64,000 nt of DNA from Myxococcaceae bacterium (GTDB taxonomy: Bacteria > Myxococcota > Myxococcia > Myxococcales > Myxococcaceae): assembly GCA_019694595.1 (NCBI GenBank), contig JAIBBQ010000004.1, forward strand, positions 1 through 64,000, written 5' to 3'. Each line of letters begins with the position of its first letter. Position 1 is the stretch's first letter. The translations under genes and the position numbers were made by a program. Positions 41,362 to 48,304 of the stretch are shown here, in pieces. A model generated the notes under the pieces. That model saw nothing but the letters and a program-made list of their open reading frames with translations, was not told the DNA's origin and made no database searches.

Positions 41362-42279
41362 TCAGGTGTGGCCTTCGCGGCCGTAGAAGCCGACGACCTC
41401 GCCTGACTTCTCGTTGAGGAAGAGCGCCAGGCCGATCTTGTTGTTGCCCGGGAAGCCGTTGCCGTCGGGCACCGAGGCCGTCGCCACCGCCGCCTTGAGG
41501 TCCTTGCCCAGCGCCTTGGTCGCTTCCTTGAGCCCGACCATGTGCTCGCCGCCGTCGTCGGAGCCGTTGAGGACGCCCTTGAGGTTGTCGGGGTTGGTGG
41601 TGTCGAAGGCGTTGCCGATGGCGATGAACTCGGCGCCCTGCTGGAGCGCCGCGGTCGCGCTGCCGCTCGACGCCTTCAAGTTCCGCGGCTTCTCGCCTTC
41701 GGTCTCCTGCAGGGTGTCGGCGAGCAGCGAGCGGGCGAGGGCTTCCAGCTCGGCCGGGGTCACCTTGCCGTTGGGCAGCTTGCCGGAGATGGCCGTCACC
41801 ACGCCCGACATGATGTTGCCGTCGGCGAGCTGCTGGTCGAGCGTGCGCACCAGGTCGCCGAGGGTCGAGCCGTCGGGCAGGGCGCGGTTGTAGATGACGT
41901 CGAGGCGCTGGTCGTGGCTGAGCAGCTCGCGCGGCGTGTCGACGATGGTGAGGCCCGACAGCGCCCCCACCTCGTCGGACAGGTCCCTGGGCAGCTTCTT
42001 CTGCTCGGTGGCGCTCAGCACGCCGTCGCCGTTGGTGTCGGCCCGCTTGGCCACGGCCGCGACGTACGCGCCGTAGGTCTTGATGAAGTCCTCGGCCTTC
42101 ACCGTGCCGCCGTGGGCCTTCTGGTAGTTGGCGAAGTTGTCGCGGAGGGCGACCGGCAGCTTGAGCGCCTCGGCCTTGGTGAGGTTGGCGTTGCCGTCGA
42201 CGTTGGCCTGGTGCACCGCGTTCTTCGCGATGGCGGCGGACTTCCCGATGAACTGCGAGACCTGAACCTTGGCGACCAT
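41362..42279 (-). CDS. EF-hand-containing hypothetical protein
   Basis: A 305-residue protein without signal peptide. A canonical EF-hand loop, ADTNGDGVLSATEQKKLP, lies at about residue 80, and a weaker one, ANVDGNANLTKAEALKLP, near residue 25, so it probably binds calcium. The rest is mixed and ends GEVVGFYGREGHT. A strong GGGGAGGAG ribosome site precedes the ATG at 42279 and decides the start. The function is unknown; calcium-responsive enzymes or surface proteins are possible, but export would need a non-classical route. Confidence 0.8.
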   Translation of the reverse strand: MVAKVQVSQFIGKSAAIAKNAVHQANVDGNANLTKAEALKLPVALRDNFANYQKAHGGTVKAEDFIKTYGAYVAAVAKRADTNGDGVLSATEQKKLPRDLSDEVGALSGLTIVDTPRELLSHDQRLDVIYNRALPDGSTLGDLVRTLDQQLADGNIMSGVVTAISGKLPNGKVTPAELEALARSLLADTLQETEGEKPRNLKASSGSATAALQQGAEFIAIGNAFDTTNPDNLKGVLNGSDDGGEHMVGLKEATKALGKDLKAAVATASVPDGNGFPGNNKIGLALFLNEKSGEVVGFYGREGHT

Positions 42280-42408
42280 GTGGACGGCTCCTCCCCTGGG
42301 TTTGGAGGATTGTCGCATGAGGTAGGTATTGAGGCTCGCGGCCCGAAAGTTCAAGGATTTGGCAGCCCGCGCCGGCGGGCCGCGGTGACACGAGGCCGGA
42401 AAACCGGC

Positions 42409-43398
42409 TCAGGCCGCGTCGACCCGGCGCAGCTTCGGCTTGGGGTCCGCGGAGGAGTCCTTGAGGACCTCGTAGTAGTACTTCCGGAACTGGAGCGTTC
42501 CCCGGTCGGTCGGGACCGAGACTTCCTGGCTCGCCGGCGGCACCTCTGCGGGGGAGCTCGACTCGACGATGGCCTTGTCCTCGTAGGCGATGAGGCGGTT
42601 CACCTCGTCGAACATGCGCACGAAGGGGTTGAAGCGGCCGAAGTCGCGCGTGCCGGTGAGGAACATGCGGGTGTGGCCGTCATCGACGGGCACGCAGTGG
42701 ACGTGAATGCGCATGCGCTTTCCCGGGATGGGGATGTGCAGGACCATGCCGTTGGGCTTGTTGAACTCCAGGAGCGCGCCCTGGCGCGGCGCGCCCTCGA
42801 GCTCGAAGCCCAGGCGCCCGCCCGTCGCGGTCTCCTCGTAGGTCACCACCGCCTTCGACTCGCGCGTCATGCGCCGGCGAATCGGGAAGCCGATGGTCTT
42901 GCGGTGCACGAAGGGCAGGTGGGGCGAGTCGAGCATGTTCTCCATCGCCCGCGTCCAGTGCGCGTTCCACCGGAGGTCGATCCGCTGCACCACGAAGGCC
43001 GGGTCCTCGAAGGCCTCGGGCACCACCGGCTCCGACGGCGGCTGCTCGACGGGCGCGGTGTAGAGCCAGATGAAGCCGCCGCGCTCGCGCACCGGCAGCG
43101 CGGTGGCGAAGAGGCGCTCGCGCTTGGCGTCGGGGTTGAAGGGCACGTGGCCGCACTTGCCCTGGGCGTCGAACTCCCAGCCGTGAAACGGGCAGGACAG
43201 GCAGCCGTCGGCGGTCACCTTGCCCAGGGACAGCGCCACGCCGCGGTGCGGGCAGCGGTCGATGAGGGCCGCGGGGGCGCCCTTGGCGTCGCGGAAGAGG
43301 GCCACCTTCTCGCCCGCCACGGTCACCTGCATGGGCGCCTTCTTGAGGTTCCTGGACAGCTCGACCGGCGTCCAGACGTTCGCAAACCCTGAGAACAT
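42409..43398 (-). CDS. Rieske [2Fe-2S] aromatic-ring oxygenase, alpha-subunit type
   Basis: A 329-residue Rieske non-haem iron oxygenase. The Rieske cluster is CPHRG (Cys49, His51) plus CPFHGW (Cys69, His72). The catalytic iron site follows as NMLDSPHLPFVH, with candidate ligands Asp157, His160 and His165. Length and layout resemble VanA-, KshA- or pheophorbide-oxygenase-like enzymes rather than two-subunit dioxygenases. It needs a reductase, and none is encoded nearby. The ATG at 43398 starts exactly at the domain. The substrate (aromatic, sterol or alkaloid) cannot be told. Confidence 0.9.
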   Translation of the reverse strand: MFSGFANVWTPVELSRNLKKAPMQVTVAGEKVALFRDAKGAPAALIDRCPHRGVALSLGKVTADGCLSCPFHGWEFDAQGKCGHVPFNPDAKRERLFATALPVRERGGFIWLYTAPVEQPPSEPVVPEAFEDPAFVVQRIDLRWNAHWTRAMENMLDSPHLPFVHRKTIGFPIRRRMTRESKAVVTYEETATGGRLGFELEGAPRQGALLEFNKPNGMVLHIPIPGKRMRIHVHCVPVDDGHTRMFLTGTRDFGRFNPFVRMFDEVNRLIAYEDKAIVESSSPAEVPPASQEVSVPTDRGTLQFRKYYYEVLKDSSADPKPKLRRVDAA

Positions 43399-43628
43399 GA
43401 CCGTTTCCTCCCGAAAGGCGCGCTGATCCGCCCGGAAGACGGTCGAGCGGCGATCGTGTTTCACCAGGGGCCGTGTGGGTGCGGCGCTCTCGCCAGGCGC
43501 CTGGCACCTCCACGCAGGAATGGGGAGTCGACGACCGGAATTCGTCACTCGACCTGCCCCGGCGGCGTGCAACCTGCGCGATTGCTGCGCGCGCGCGGTG
43601 GAACGGAGGTTGCTCCTTCGTTCTGCCA

Positions 43629-44189
43629 ATGTTCGGCGCGCTGGCGGTGGTGTCGGTGGCAGTGCTCCAGGTGGCGCCGGATGCCCCACTGGCGAACGAC
43701 GGGTTCGACCCCGCGGCGCCGCTGGTCGCGCTGCTGAGCACCCAGGAGCGCCCGGTCGCGCCTCAGGCCGACGAGCAGCTGCGCGCGGGCATGGAGCTGG
43801 TGCGGCTGGAGGCGAGCGTCGAGCACTTCGACACCAGCGGCCCGGCGTGGTCCTCGTACATGCGGGGCGTGGGCTACGTGTTCCTGCCCATCGGGCTGCT
43901 CACCGCGCCGTACCTCGCGAACGGGCAGAGCCCCATCTCGAGCCTGGTGCCGTCGACGCTGCGCTCGATGCCGCAGGTGAGCGGGCCGCTGGGCACCATG
44001 CACACCGCGGGCTGGTGGGTGCTGGGCTCGTCCATCGCGGTGCTCTCGGTGGGCGTCATCGCCGGCGTCACCGGCTGGGTGATGAAGACGCTCGAGCTGG
44101 GCGACCTGGAAGATCGGCTCGCGGTGGCGCGGCTGCAGTGGGACCTGGTGAAGCCGCCCGGCGTCGAGGTCCTCGCGCAGCGAAGGTGA
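43629..44189 (+). CDS. two-pass membrane hypothetical protein
   Basis: A 186-residue protein with an N-terminal hydrophobic segment (MFGALAVVSVAVLQVA) that may be a signal or anchor. Two helices follow, at about 83-98 (GVGYVFLPIGLLTAPYL) and 132-155 (VLGSSIAVLSVGVIAGVTGW), then a charged coiled tail. The ATG at 43629 was chosen because it begins the hydrophobic segment. The 230-base spacer before it (43399-43628) has no other gene. The family is not recognised. Confidence 0.65.
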   Translation: MFGALAVVSVAVLQVAPDAPLANDGFDPAAPLVALLSTQERPVAPQADEQLRAGMELVRLEASVEHFDTSGPAWSSYMRGVGYVFLPIGLLTAPYLANGQSPISSLVPSTLRSMPQVSGPLGTMHTAGWWVLGSSIAVLSVGVIAGVTGWVMKTLELGDLEDRLAVARLQWDLVKPPGVEVLAQRR

Positions 44190-44371
44190 GGGCACGCAAC
44201 GTCGGCGTTGACCGACTGTGCCGTGGCGAAATGACCGCAAGTGGATCAGCGATAGGCGTTGGACCATCACTACACTGAAGCTTCGGCCACGGGGCCAACT
44301 CGGCCCGGTGGAGTGCACTTGAGATGCGCAAATATGGCGAATGATGCTTTCATCGGTTTGGAGGCGTTGAG

Positions 44372-44566
44372 TTGGCAACGAATATGCAAAGCATGGCCCC
44401 TGAGGCCGTTCCAGCCATCGGCTACGGCCTGGCCGAGATGCGCAACGCGAACGGCCCAACCCAGCTCGAGGTGGTCGAGGCACCCAGTTTCGCTCAGAGT
44501 TTCTATCCAAGTACGAGCGTGTCCAACCGCGACGCCTTCCTCGTGAAGTCCCGCTTGGCCTCCTGA
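44372..44566 (+). CDS. small ORF coupled to the NYN nuclease gene
   Basis: A 64-residue protein starting at TTG 44372, preceded by a perfect GGAGG seven bases upstream (44360-44364). Its stop overlaps the ATG of the NYN-domain gene in ATGA, implying translational coupling. It lacks signal peptide or membrane segment and resembles nothing I know (AEMRNANGPTQLEVVEAPSF is the central part). Size and coupling fit an antitoxin, regulator or leader peptide for the nuclease, but that is inference. An internal ATG at 44384 is an alternative start. Confidence 0.55.
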   Translation: MATNMQSMAPEAVPAIGYGLAEMRNANGPTQLEVVEAPSFAQSFYPSTSVSNRDAFLVKSRLAS

Positions 44567-45255
44567 TGCTTCGGCTCAACAGCGTCAATTCGGCCACTCG
44601 TCTCAGTCGGTGGATGCTGTTCGTGGACGGCGAGGGCCTCGCCATTCGCGGCCGGGAGTTCCTCCGCTCTCGTGGCTACGAGCCCAAGTTGGGCCAGTTC
44701 TTCGAGCCCGATGTCTTCCTCTGGCTCTTCGGTGCAGAGCCCCGCCGAGTCTTCAAGCCGCTGCACGAAGTGAAGCTCGAAGACTCTGCGGTGCGCTGGC
44801 ACTTCTACACGGCGGTTCAAGGAGCCCTCGAGAGGGTCGATCAGGTCCGAGACTCCCTGCTCGCCTTCGGCTTCGACCCTCACGTGTTTCACAAGGACAA
44901 GGGGAAGAAGAGCAAGCAGGTCGACATCACTCTGGCGCGCGACTTTCTCGGCCACGCTTACAAGGACAACTACGACGCGGCCGTGCTGATCGCAGGCGAC
45001 GAAGACTTCGTTCCTCTCGTCAAAGAGGTGAAGGCCCTCGGAAAACAGGTCTTCGTGCTGTTCTTTGCCAGCCAAGGCCTGAGCCCAGAGCTGCGACGAC
45101 ACGCTGACATCTTCATCGACTTCGAGACCGTCTTTGGTCAGGTCTGGCTCGACATGAAGGAGCACTGGCAGGCTCCTGGCCCCAAGCCGTCGCGGCCACC
45201 CGGTCCATGCCCACGGTGTGGCGCTCTGCCCTCTGGTGGCGAAGATGCTCAGTGA
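44566..45255 (+). CDS. NYN-domain (PIN-like) ribonuclease, LabA/DUF88 type
   Basis: A 229-residue protein. The NYN/PIN-like fold is shown by LFVDGEGLAIRGRE (catalytic Asp about residue 21), KSKQVDITLARDFLGHAYKD with its conserved aspartate, and AVLIAGDEDFVPLVKEVK with the final acidic triad, then KQVFVLFFAS. These acidic residues bind Mg2+ for RNA cleavage in the superfamily. The last 35 residues (PGPKPSRPPGPCPRCGALPS) look like a separate tail with a CPRC knuckle, or sequence contributed by the anomalous spacer that follows. It is coupled to the small ORF upstream and lies in the lower-GC island, consistent with a defence or toxin role. Confidence 0.85.
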   Translation: MLRLNSVNSATRLSRWMLFVDGEGLAIRGREFLRSRGYEPKLGQFFEPDVFLWLFGAEPRRVFKPLHEVKLEDSAVRWHFYTAVQGALERVDQVRDSLLAFGFDPHVFHKDKGKKSKQVDITLARDFLGHAYKDNYDAAVLIAGDEDFVPLVKEVKALGKQVFVLFFASQGLSPELRRHADIFIDFETVFGQVWLDMKEHWQAPGPKPSRPPGPCPRCGALPSGGEDAQ

Positions 45256-45853
45256 AGGCGGCCAGCTCGCGCGGCTCGCAGTAGGCCGCGCCGACGTCGC
45301 CGCGCTCGCTGGCCGCAGGGTCCGCCACCACCGCCCGCGCTTGAGCGCGCTCTGCATCGAAGGCGTTCCCGCGCTGCGCGCCGGCATCGCCGGCGTGCTC
45401 GCGCTCGAGCTCCAGCAAGAATGGCCCCGGCCGGTTCGCTGCGCGTCCGTCCTCTGCACCCCCAGCCCACCCCAAGGCCGGCCTTCTCTTGAAGCAAAGG
45501 GTCGCGCCGCTCGTTCCCCCCGCCGCGGTTTCCCCCTTAAGAAACCCCCATCCGGGCGCCCCCCTGAATCGATTGTCCTTAAGGGGGCAACCCCTCCTTC
45601 CCTCGGCTTCTGCTCGCTTTCGCTCGCGGTGCCGTGGGGCCCTTTGGGGGGACTTCGCGCGGGCCCTATGACCGGGCCCGGCCTTCGGCTCGCGCCCTTT
45701 GCACTGAAGTCGGAATTCACGGCGTCCACGAGGCCGGCCCCGTCCGGCCCCCTCCAGGGGGCCTCCCCAGCCCGCGCGCCTGAGCGCGCTCTTGCGGGGA
45801 CGTGCTGCCCGCCGGCTGCGGCCGGCTCTCGCGCGGAGTGCGGGTAGCTCGCC
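45256..45853. other. anomalous palindrome-rich spacer, no confident gene
   Basis: A 598-base stretch without a convincing gene. It has C- and G-runs and several palindromes: GGGCCC flanking 45662-45680, GGCCCCC/GGGGGCC near 45748-45770, and the inverted repeat 45532-45587. Open frames exist on both strands over 45256-45430 with high GC at third positions, so that part may be a decayed gene; no homologue is recognised. The composition is unlike both the flanking island and the core genome. Confidence 0.5.
45532..45587. repeat. inverted repeat CCCCCTTAAG ... CTTAAGGGGG
   Basis: A perfect 10-bp inverted repeat (45532-45541 and 45578-45587) encloses 36 bases. Beside it a shorter GGTTTC/GAAACC hairpin sits at 45528-45546. 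There is no U-tract or attC/attI consensus. It may be a mobile-element remnant or a cruciform-forming site. Confidence 0.6.
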
Positions 45854-46630
45854 ATGGTCTCCACGAAGCGCACGCCGAAGGCGGGCATGGACACGTTCAT
45901 CCGCAGCGTCGAGCTGCTGCGCGACAAGGTGCCCGACTTCGAGCGCTACCCGTTCAACATCCCAGCCGTCCGCCACCTCTCCACACTGCAGCTCCACCCG
46001 AAAGTCACCTTCCTCGTCGGCGAAAACGGCAGCGGCAAGTCGACGCTCATCGAGGCCATCGCCGTGGCCGCCGGCTTCAATGCCGAAGGCGGAAGTCGAA
46101 ACTTCAACTTTGCTACTCGGCGCTCAGAGTCGGAACTCCATCAATGCCTTCGAATGGTTCGCGGCGTTCGGCGCCCACGCACTGGCTACTTCCTTCGCGC
46201 CGAGTCCTTCTTCAACGTCGCTTCCGAGATCGAGAAAAACTCGGACGCAATGGCCGGACACGGCGGGGTTCATCACCACGAGATGTCCCATGGAGAGGCC
46301 TTCCTGGCGCTGGTTCAACACCGGTTCTGGGCGAAGGGGCTCTACATGCTCGACGAACCCGAAGCAGCGCTCTCTCCTCAGCGGCAGCTCGCTCTTCTCA
46401 AAATGGTGCACGACCTGGTTCAACAGGACTGCCAGTTCGTCATCTCAACGCACTCGCCTCTGCTGCTCGCCTTTCCTCAGGCCAAGATTCTTCACCTGTC
46501 CGAGAAGGGAATGGTTGAGGTTCAGTACGAGGACACCGAGCACTTCGCGCTCACGAGGGACTTCCTGCTTAATCGAGAGGGCTACCTGAAGCGGCTCTTC
46601 GCGCCTGACCATCAACCAGCAGAAGGATGA
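45854..46630 (+). CDS. AAA/ABC-type ATPase, COG3910-like
   Basis: A 258-residue predicted ATPase. Walker A is GENGSGKST (residues 56-64), followed by FNAEGGSRNFNF and YFLRAESFFNVASEIE. The signature-like MSHGEAF precedes Walker B YMLDEPEAALSPQ (Asp167, Glu168) and the H-loop STHSPLLL. This is the standalone RecF/SMC-like ATPase family, whose members often sit in defence or mobile islands, but whose function is unknown. Compared with the remembered pattern, about ten residues are missing after EIEKNS. It lies after the anomalous spacer and converges on the immunity-like gene with no gap. Confidence 0.88.
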   Translation: MVSTKRTPKAGMDTFIRSVELLRDKVPDFERYPFNIPAVRHLSTLQLHPKVTFLVGENGSGKSTLIEAIAVAAGFNAEGGSRNFNFATRRSESELHQCLRMVRGVRRPRTGYFLRAESFFNVASEIEKNSDAMAGHGGVHHHEMSHGEAFLALVQHRFWAKGLYMLDEPEAALSPQRQLALLKMVHDLVQQDCQFVISTHSPLLLAFPQAKILHLSEKGMVEVQYEDTEHFALTRDFLLNREGYLKRLFAPDHQPAEG

Positions 46631-46984
46631 CTACTCGAACTTTGGCAGAGGGTCGGAGCTCAACCCGTTCTTGTGATCGAAGTAGCGACGCACCAGCGCC
46701 ATCGCGTTCATCAGCGAATCGACCTCATTGGTTCCGATGATCGTGCGGACTCCCGGAAACAGCCCTTCGACTTCCAGTGGACAGTAGTAGCCCTCTTCGA
46801 AGGCACGGGGTGTTCCTACCTTCACCTCGAAGCTTCCCCGGGCCCCATTCCTGTCACGAAACTCAAGCCGCCCGGCAGCGACCGGATCGGTAATCGCTTC
46901 AACCTTCGGCCTCCAGTCCGACATCCGATCGATCCTCCAACTGAACGCACGGGTCAGTGCGTCGATGAGAAAATCGCGTAGCAC
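46631..46984 (-). CDS. immunity-like protein, DUF6968-like
   Basis: A 117-residue protein with no signal peptide, so cytoplasmic. The core SFEVKVGTPRAFEEGYYCPL followed by VRTIIGTNEVDSLMNAMALV matches my recollection of the DUF6968 fold, common among small genes beside polymorphic toxins; this is unverified. Its start overlaps the end of the displaced Rhs tip by 31 bases, the standard toxin-immunity arrangement. I infer that it neutralises that tip. Its stop abuts the convergent ATPase gene. Confidence 0.68.
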   Translation of the reverse strand: MLRDFLIDALTRAFSWRIDRMSDWRPKVEAITDPVAAGRLEFRDRNGARGSFEVKVGTPRAFEEGYYCPLEVEGLFPGVRTIIGTNEVDSLMNAMALVRRYFDHKNGLSSDPLPKFE

Positions 46985-47526
46985 GCGTTAACGCAGCGCT
47001 GCTCCGACTCGTAGATGGACGACCAAGAGAGTTGTTTCGCCCATGGATCTGTCAGCCTGCGACACACGTCCTCACGCATGTTCTCAGTGCCAGCGCAGGC
47101 GTTCAGACAATCGTTGAGGTTGGGCGGCTTCCGTCTGCCGCCGCACATTGCAGGTTCCCGTGAAGGCCCGGGCGTGTACCTGGGAGTGTCATCGCCCCCG
47201 AGGGGAGAGGGCCACAACAGGCCAATCACGCCACCAGCAGCCCCAACGCCTCTCAGGATGCCACTGCCAAGCCCCCCACCGACGTCCTTGCCGAGCTCAG
47301 CCAAAGCTCGTTCTGCAGCATCAATCACGGCGCCGCTTGGATACCGACCGTCACGGTCAATTCGGTTGATCGGATCGTTGCTCGCATAGGCGTACGGCAA
47401 CGTTTGCCGCCCCAACTCCGCCATGCCCGCGACGTACGCAGGCTTCTGCAGCATGGGTTCTGGGGAGAGGTACCTTCCGGTGGAGGGGTCGTAGAAGCGG
47501 TTCCAGTTCTCGTGGCTAGTCGCCTG
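46954..47526 (-). pseudogene. displaced (orphan) Rhs C-terminal tip
   Basis: This open frame of 190 codons begins after an in-frame TAG (47529-47527) and immediately enters Rhs core sequence, HENWNRFYDPSTGRYLSPEP. It continues through PYAYASNDPINRIDRDG, the end of the Rhs shell, into a unique tail of about 125 residues with six cysteines (NDCLNACAGTENMREDVCRR). It has no Rhs N-terminus. The only good internal start is ATG at 47454. It is a stored toxin tip rather than a full gene, related to the parent at 48755-48784 by an exact 30-base repeat. The immunity-like gene follows. The toxin activity is not recognisable. Confidence 0.8.
47486..47515. repeat. 30-bp direct repeat, orphan-tip copy
   Basis: Identical over all 30 bases to 48755-48784 inside the parent Rhs gene, in the same orientation and reading frame (it encodes HENWNRFYDP). 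Similarity to the parent ceases immediately upstream, marking the junction where the tip could be joined to the parent by homologous recombination. Confidence 0.9.
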
Positions 47527-48304
47527 CTACAACCTCATGCGGCAGAACCTCCTGAATCCCCTCCAGCACCTCCTGGACCGAACATTCCGGCCCGACTCCT
47601 CCGCGAGTCGCAACGGGGGCTGGAGGCACCGGAGCAAAGAGCGAGGGGCCATCTGGAACGGGTTGCGCGTGCACTACACTCTCGCGGCAACGCAGGACTA
47701 GAGCGACCAGCGGCTCTGTGCACTGCATCGCGTCACGTCCCATGCTGCGAAGGTCAGCGACACTTCGGGCAATCACCGAATCAAGGGTTCGCGTGCGAGC
47801 TGAGCTGGCGCGAGCTGGTTGAGCTCGCGCGGAGCAGATGGTCGCAGATCGCCCCGCAACGATAGCTGTCACTCTTCGATCCCCCGAGGGGGAACCAGGG
47901 GCCGCGCCACGCCAAACGACAGAGCAGTCGAGGAGTTCGGGTGTCTGTTGTGCAGACAAGTGCCCTATCCCGCGGACGATAACCAGTTGCCCAACGGACG
48001 CAAGTCGGTTGCCTGCCGCCTCGGGCTCGCCCTCAGCGCGCAATGTCAGTCGGCATCGCACGGCAATCGGGGGCGATGTCGTGCCCAAGTCCAATTGCTT
48101 GGCGGCAACATCAGCTGCCACGACGACTCCCACCACATCGATAGGCTTCTCGCGATGCAACCGATCGGCTCGGCTCTTCCCGTTGACCTGTAATCGAAGA
48201 AACTCGGAGGCAGAAACTGGTGCTGTGGAGACTTGGGCCAACGACTGGGTCGCACACCCTAAGACTGAAAGGAGCAGCACCGCAGAAACTGCCATGGATT
48301 TCAT
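47516..48304 (-). CDS. OB-fold-like lipoprotein coupled to the Rhs gene
   Basis: A 262-residue lipoprotein: signal peptide with lipobox SVLGC (acylated cysteine residue 17). It then has a segment resembling tRNA_anti-like OB-folds (PIDVVGVVVAADVAAKQLDL, ASVGQLVIVRGIGHL). The C-terminal 110 residues are Arg/Ala/Pro-rich and poorly structured. Its ATG overlaps the Rhs stop (ATGA), so it is made with the Rhs protein and is the natural candidate for its immunity or chaperone partner, acting in the periplasm. The stop lies inside the start of the orphan tip, so its C-terminus may have been altered when that tip arrived. Confidence 0.75.
   Translation of the reverse strand: MKSMAVSAVLLLSVLGCATQSLAQVSTAPVSASEFLRLQVNGKSRADRLHREKPIDVVGVVVAADVAAKQLDLGTTSPPIAVRCRLTLRAEGEPEAAGNRLASVGQLVIVRGIGHLSAQQTPELLDCSVVWRGAAPGSPSGDRRVTAIVAGRSATICSARAQPARASSARTRTLDSVIARSVADLRSMGRDAMQCTEPLVALVLRCRESVVHAQPVPDGPSLFAPVPPAPVATRGGVGPECSVQEVLEGIQEVLPHEVVAGD

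Noticed and set aside
43500-43517. Second possible sigma-54 site (TGGCACCTCC...)
   Set aside because: The -12 element is poor and the GG-to-GC spacing is one base short.
45532-45587. Inverted repeat as an integron attC site
   Set aside because: No RYYYAAC/GTTRRRY core sites, no integrase gene and no gene-cassette arrangement nearby.
45218-45847. Plus-strand open frame through the anomalous spacer
   Set aside because: Arg/Pro/Leu-rich low-complexity product with no domain, overlapping palindromes; an equally long frame exists on the opposite strand.
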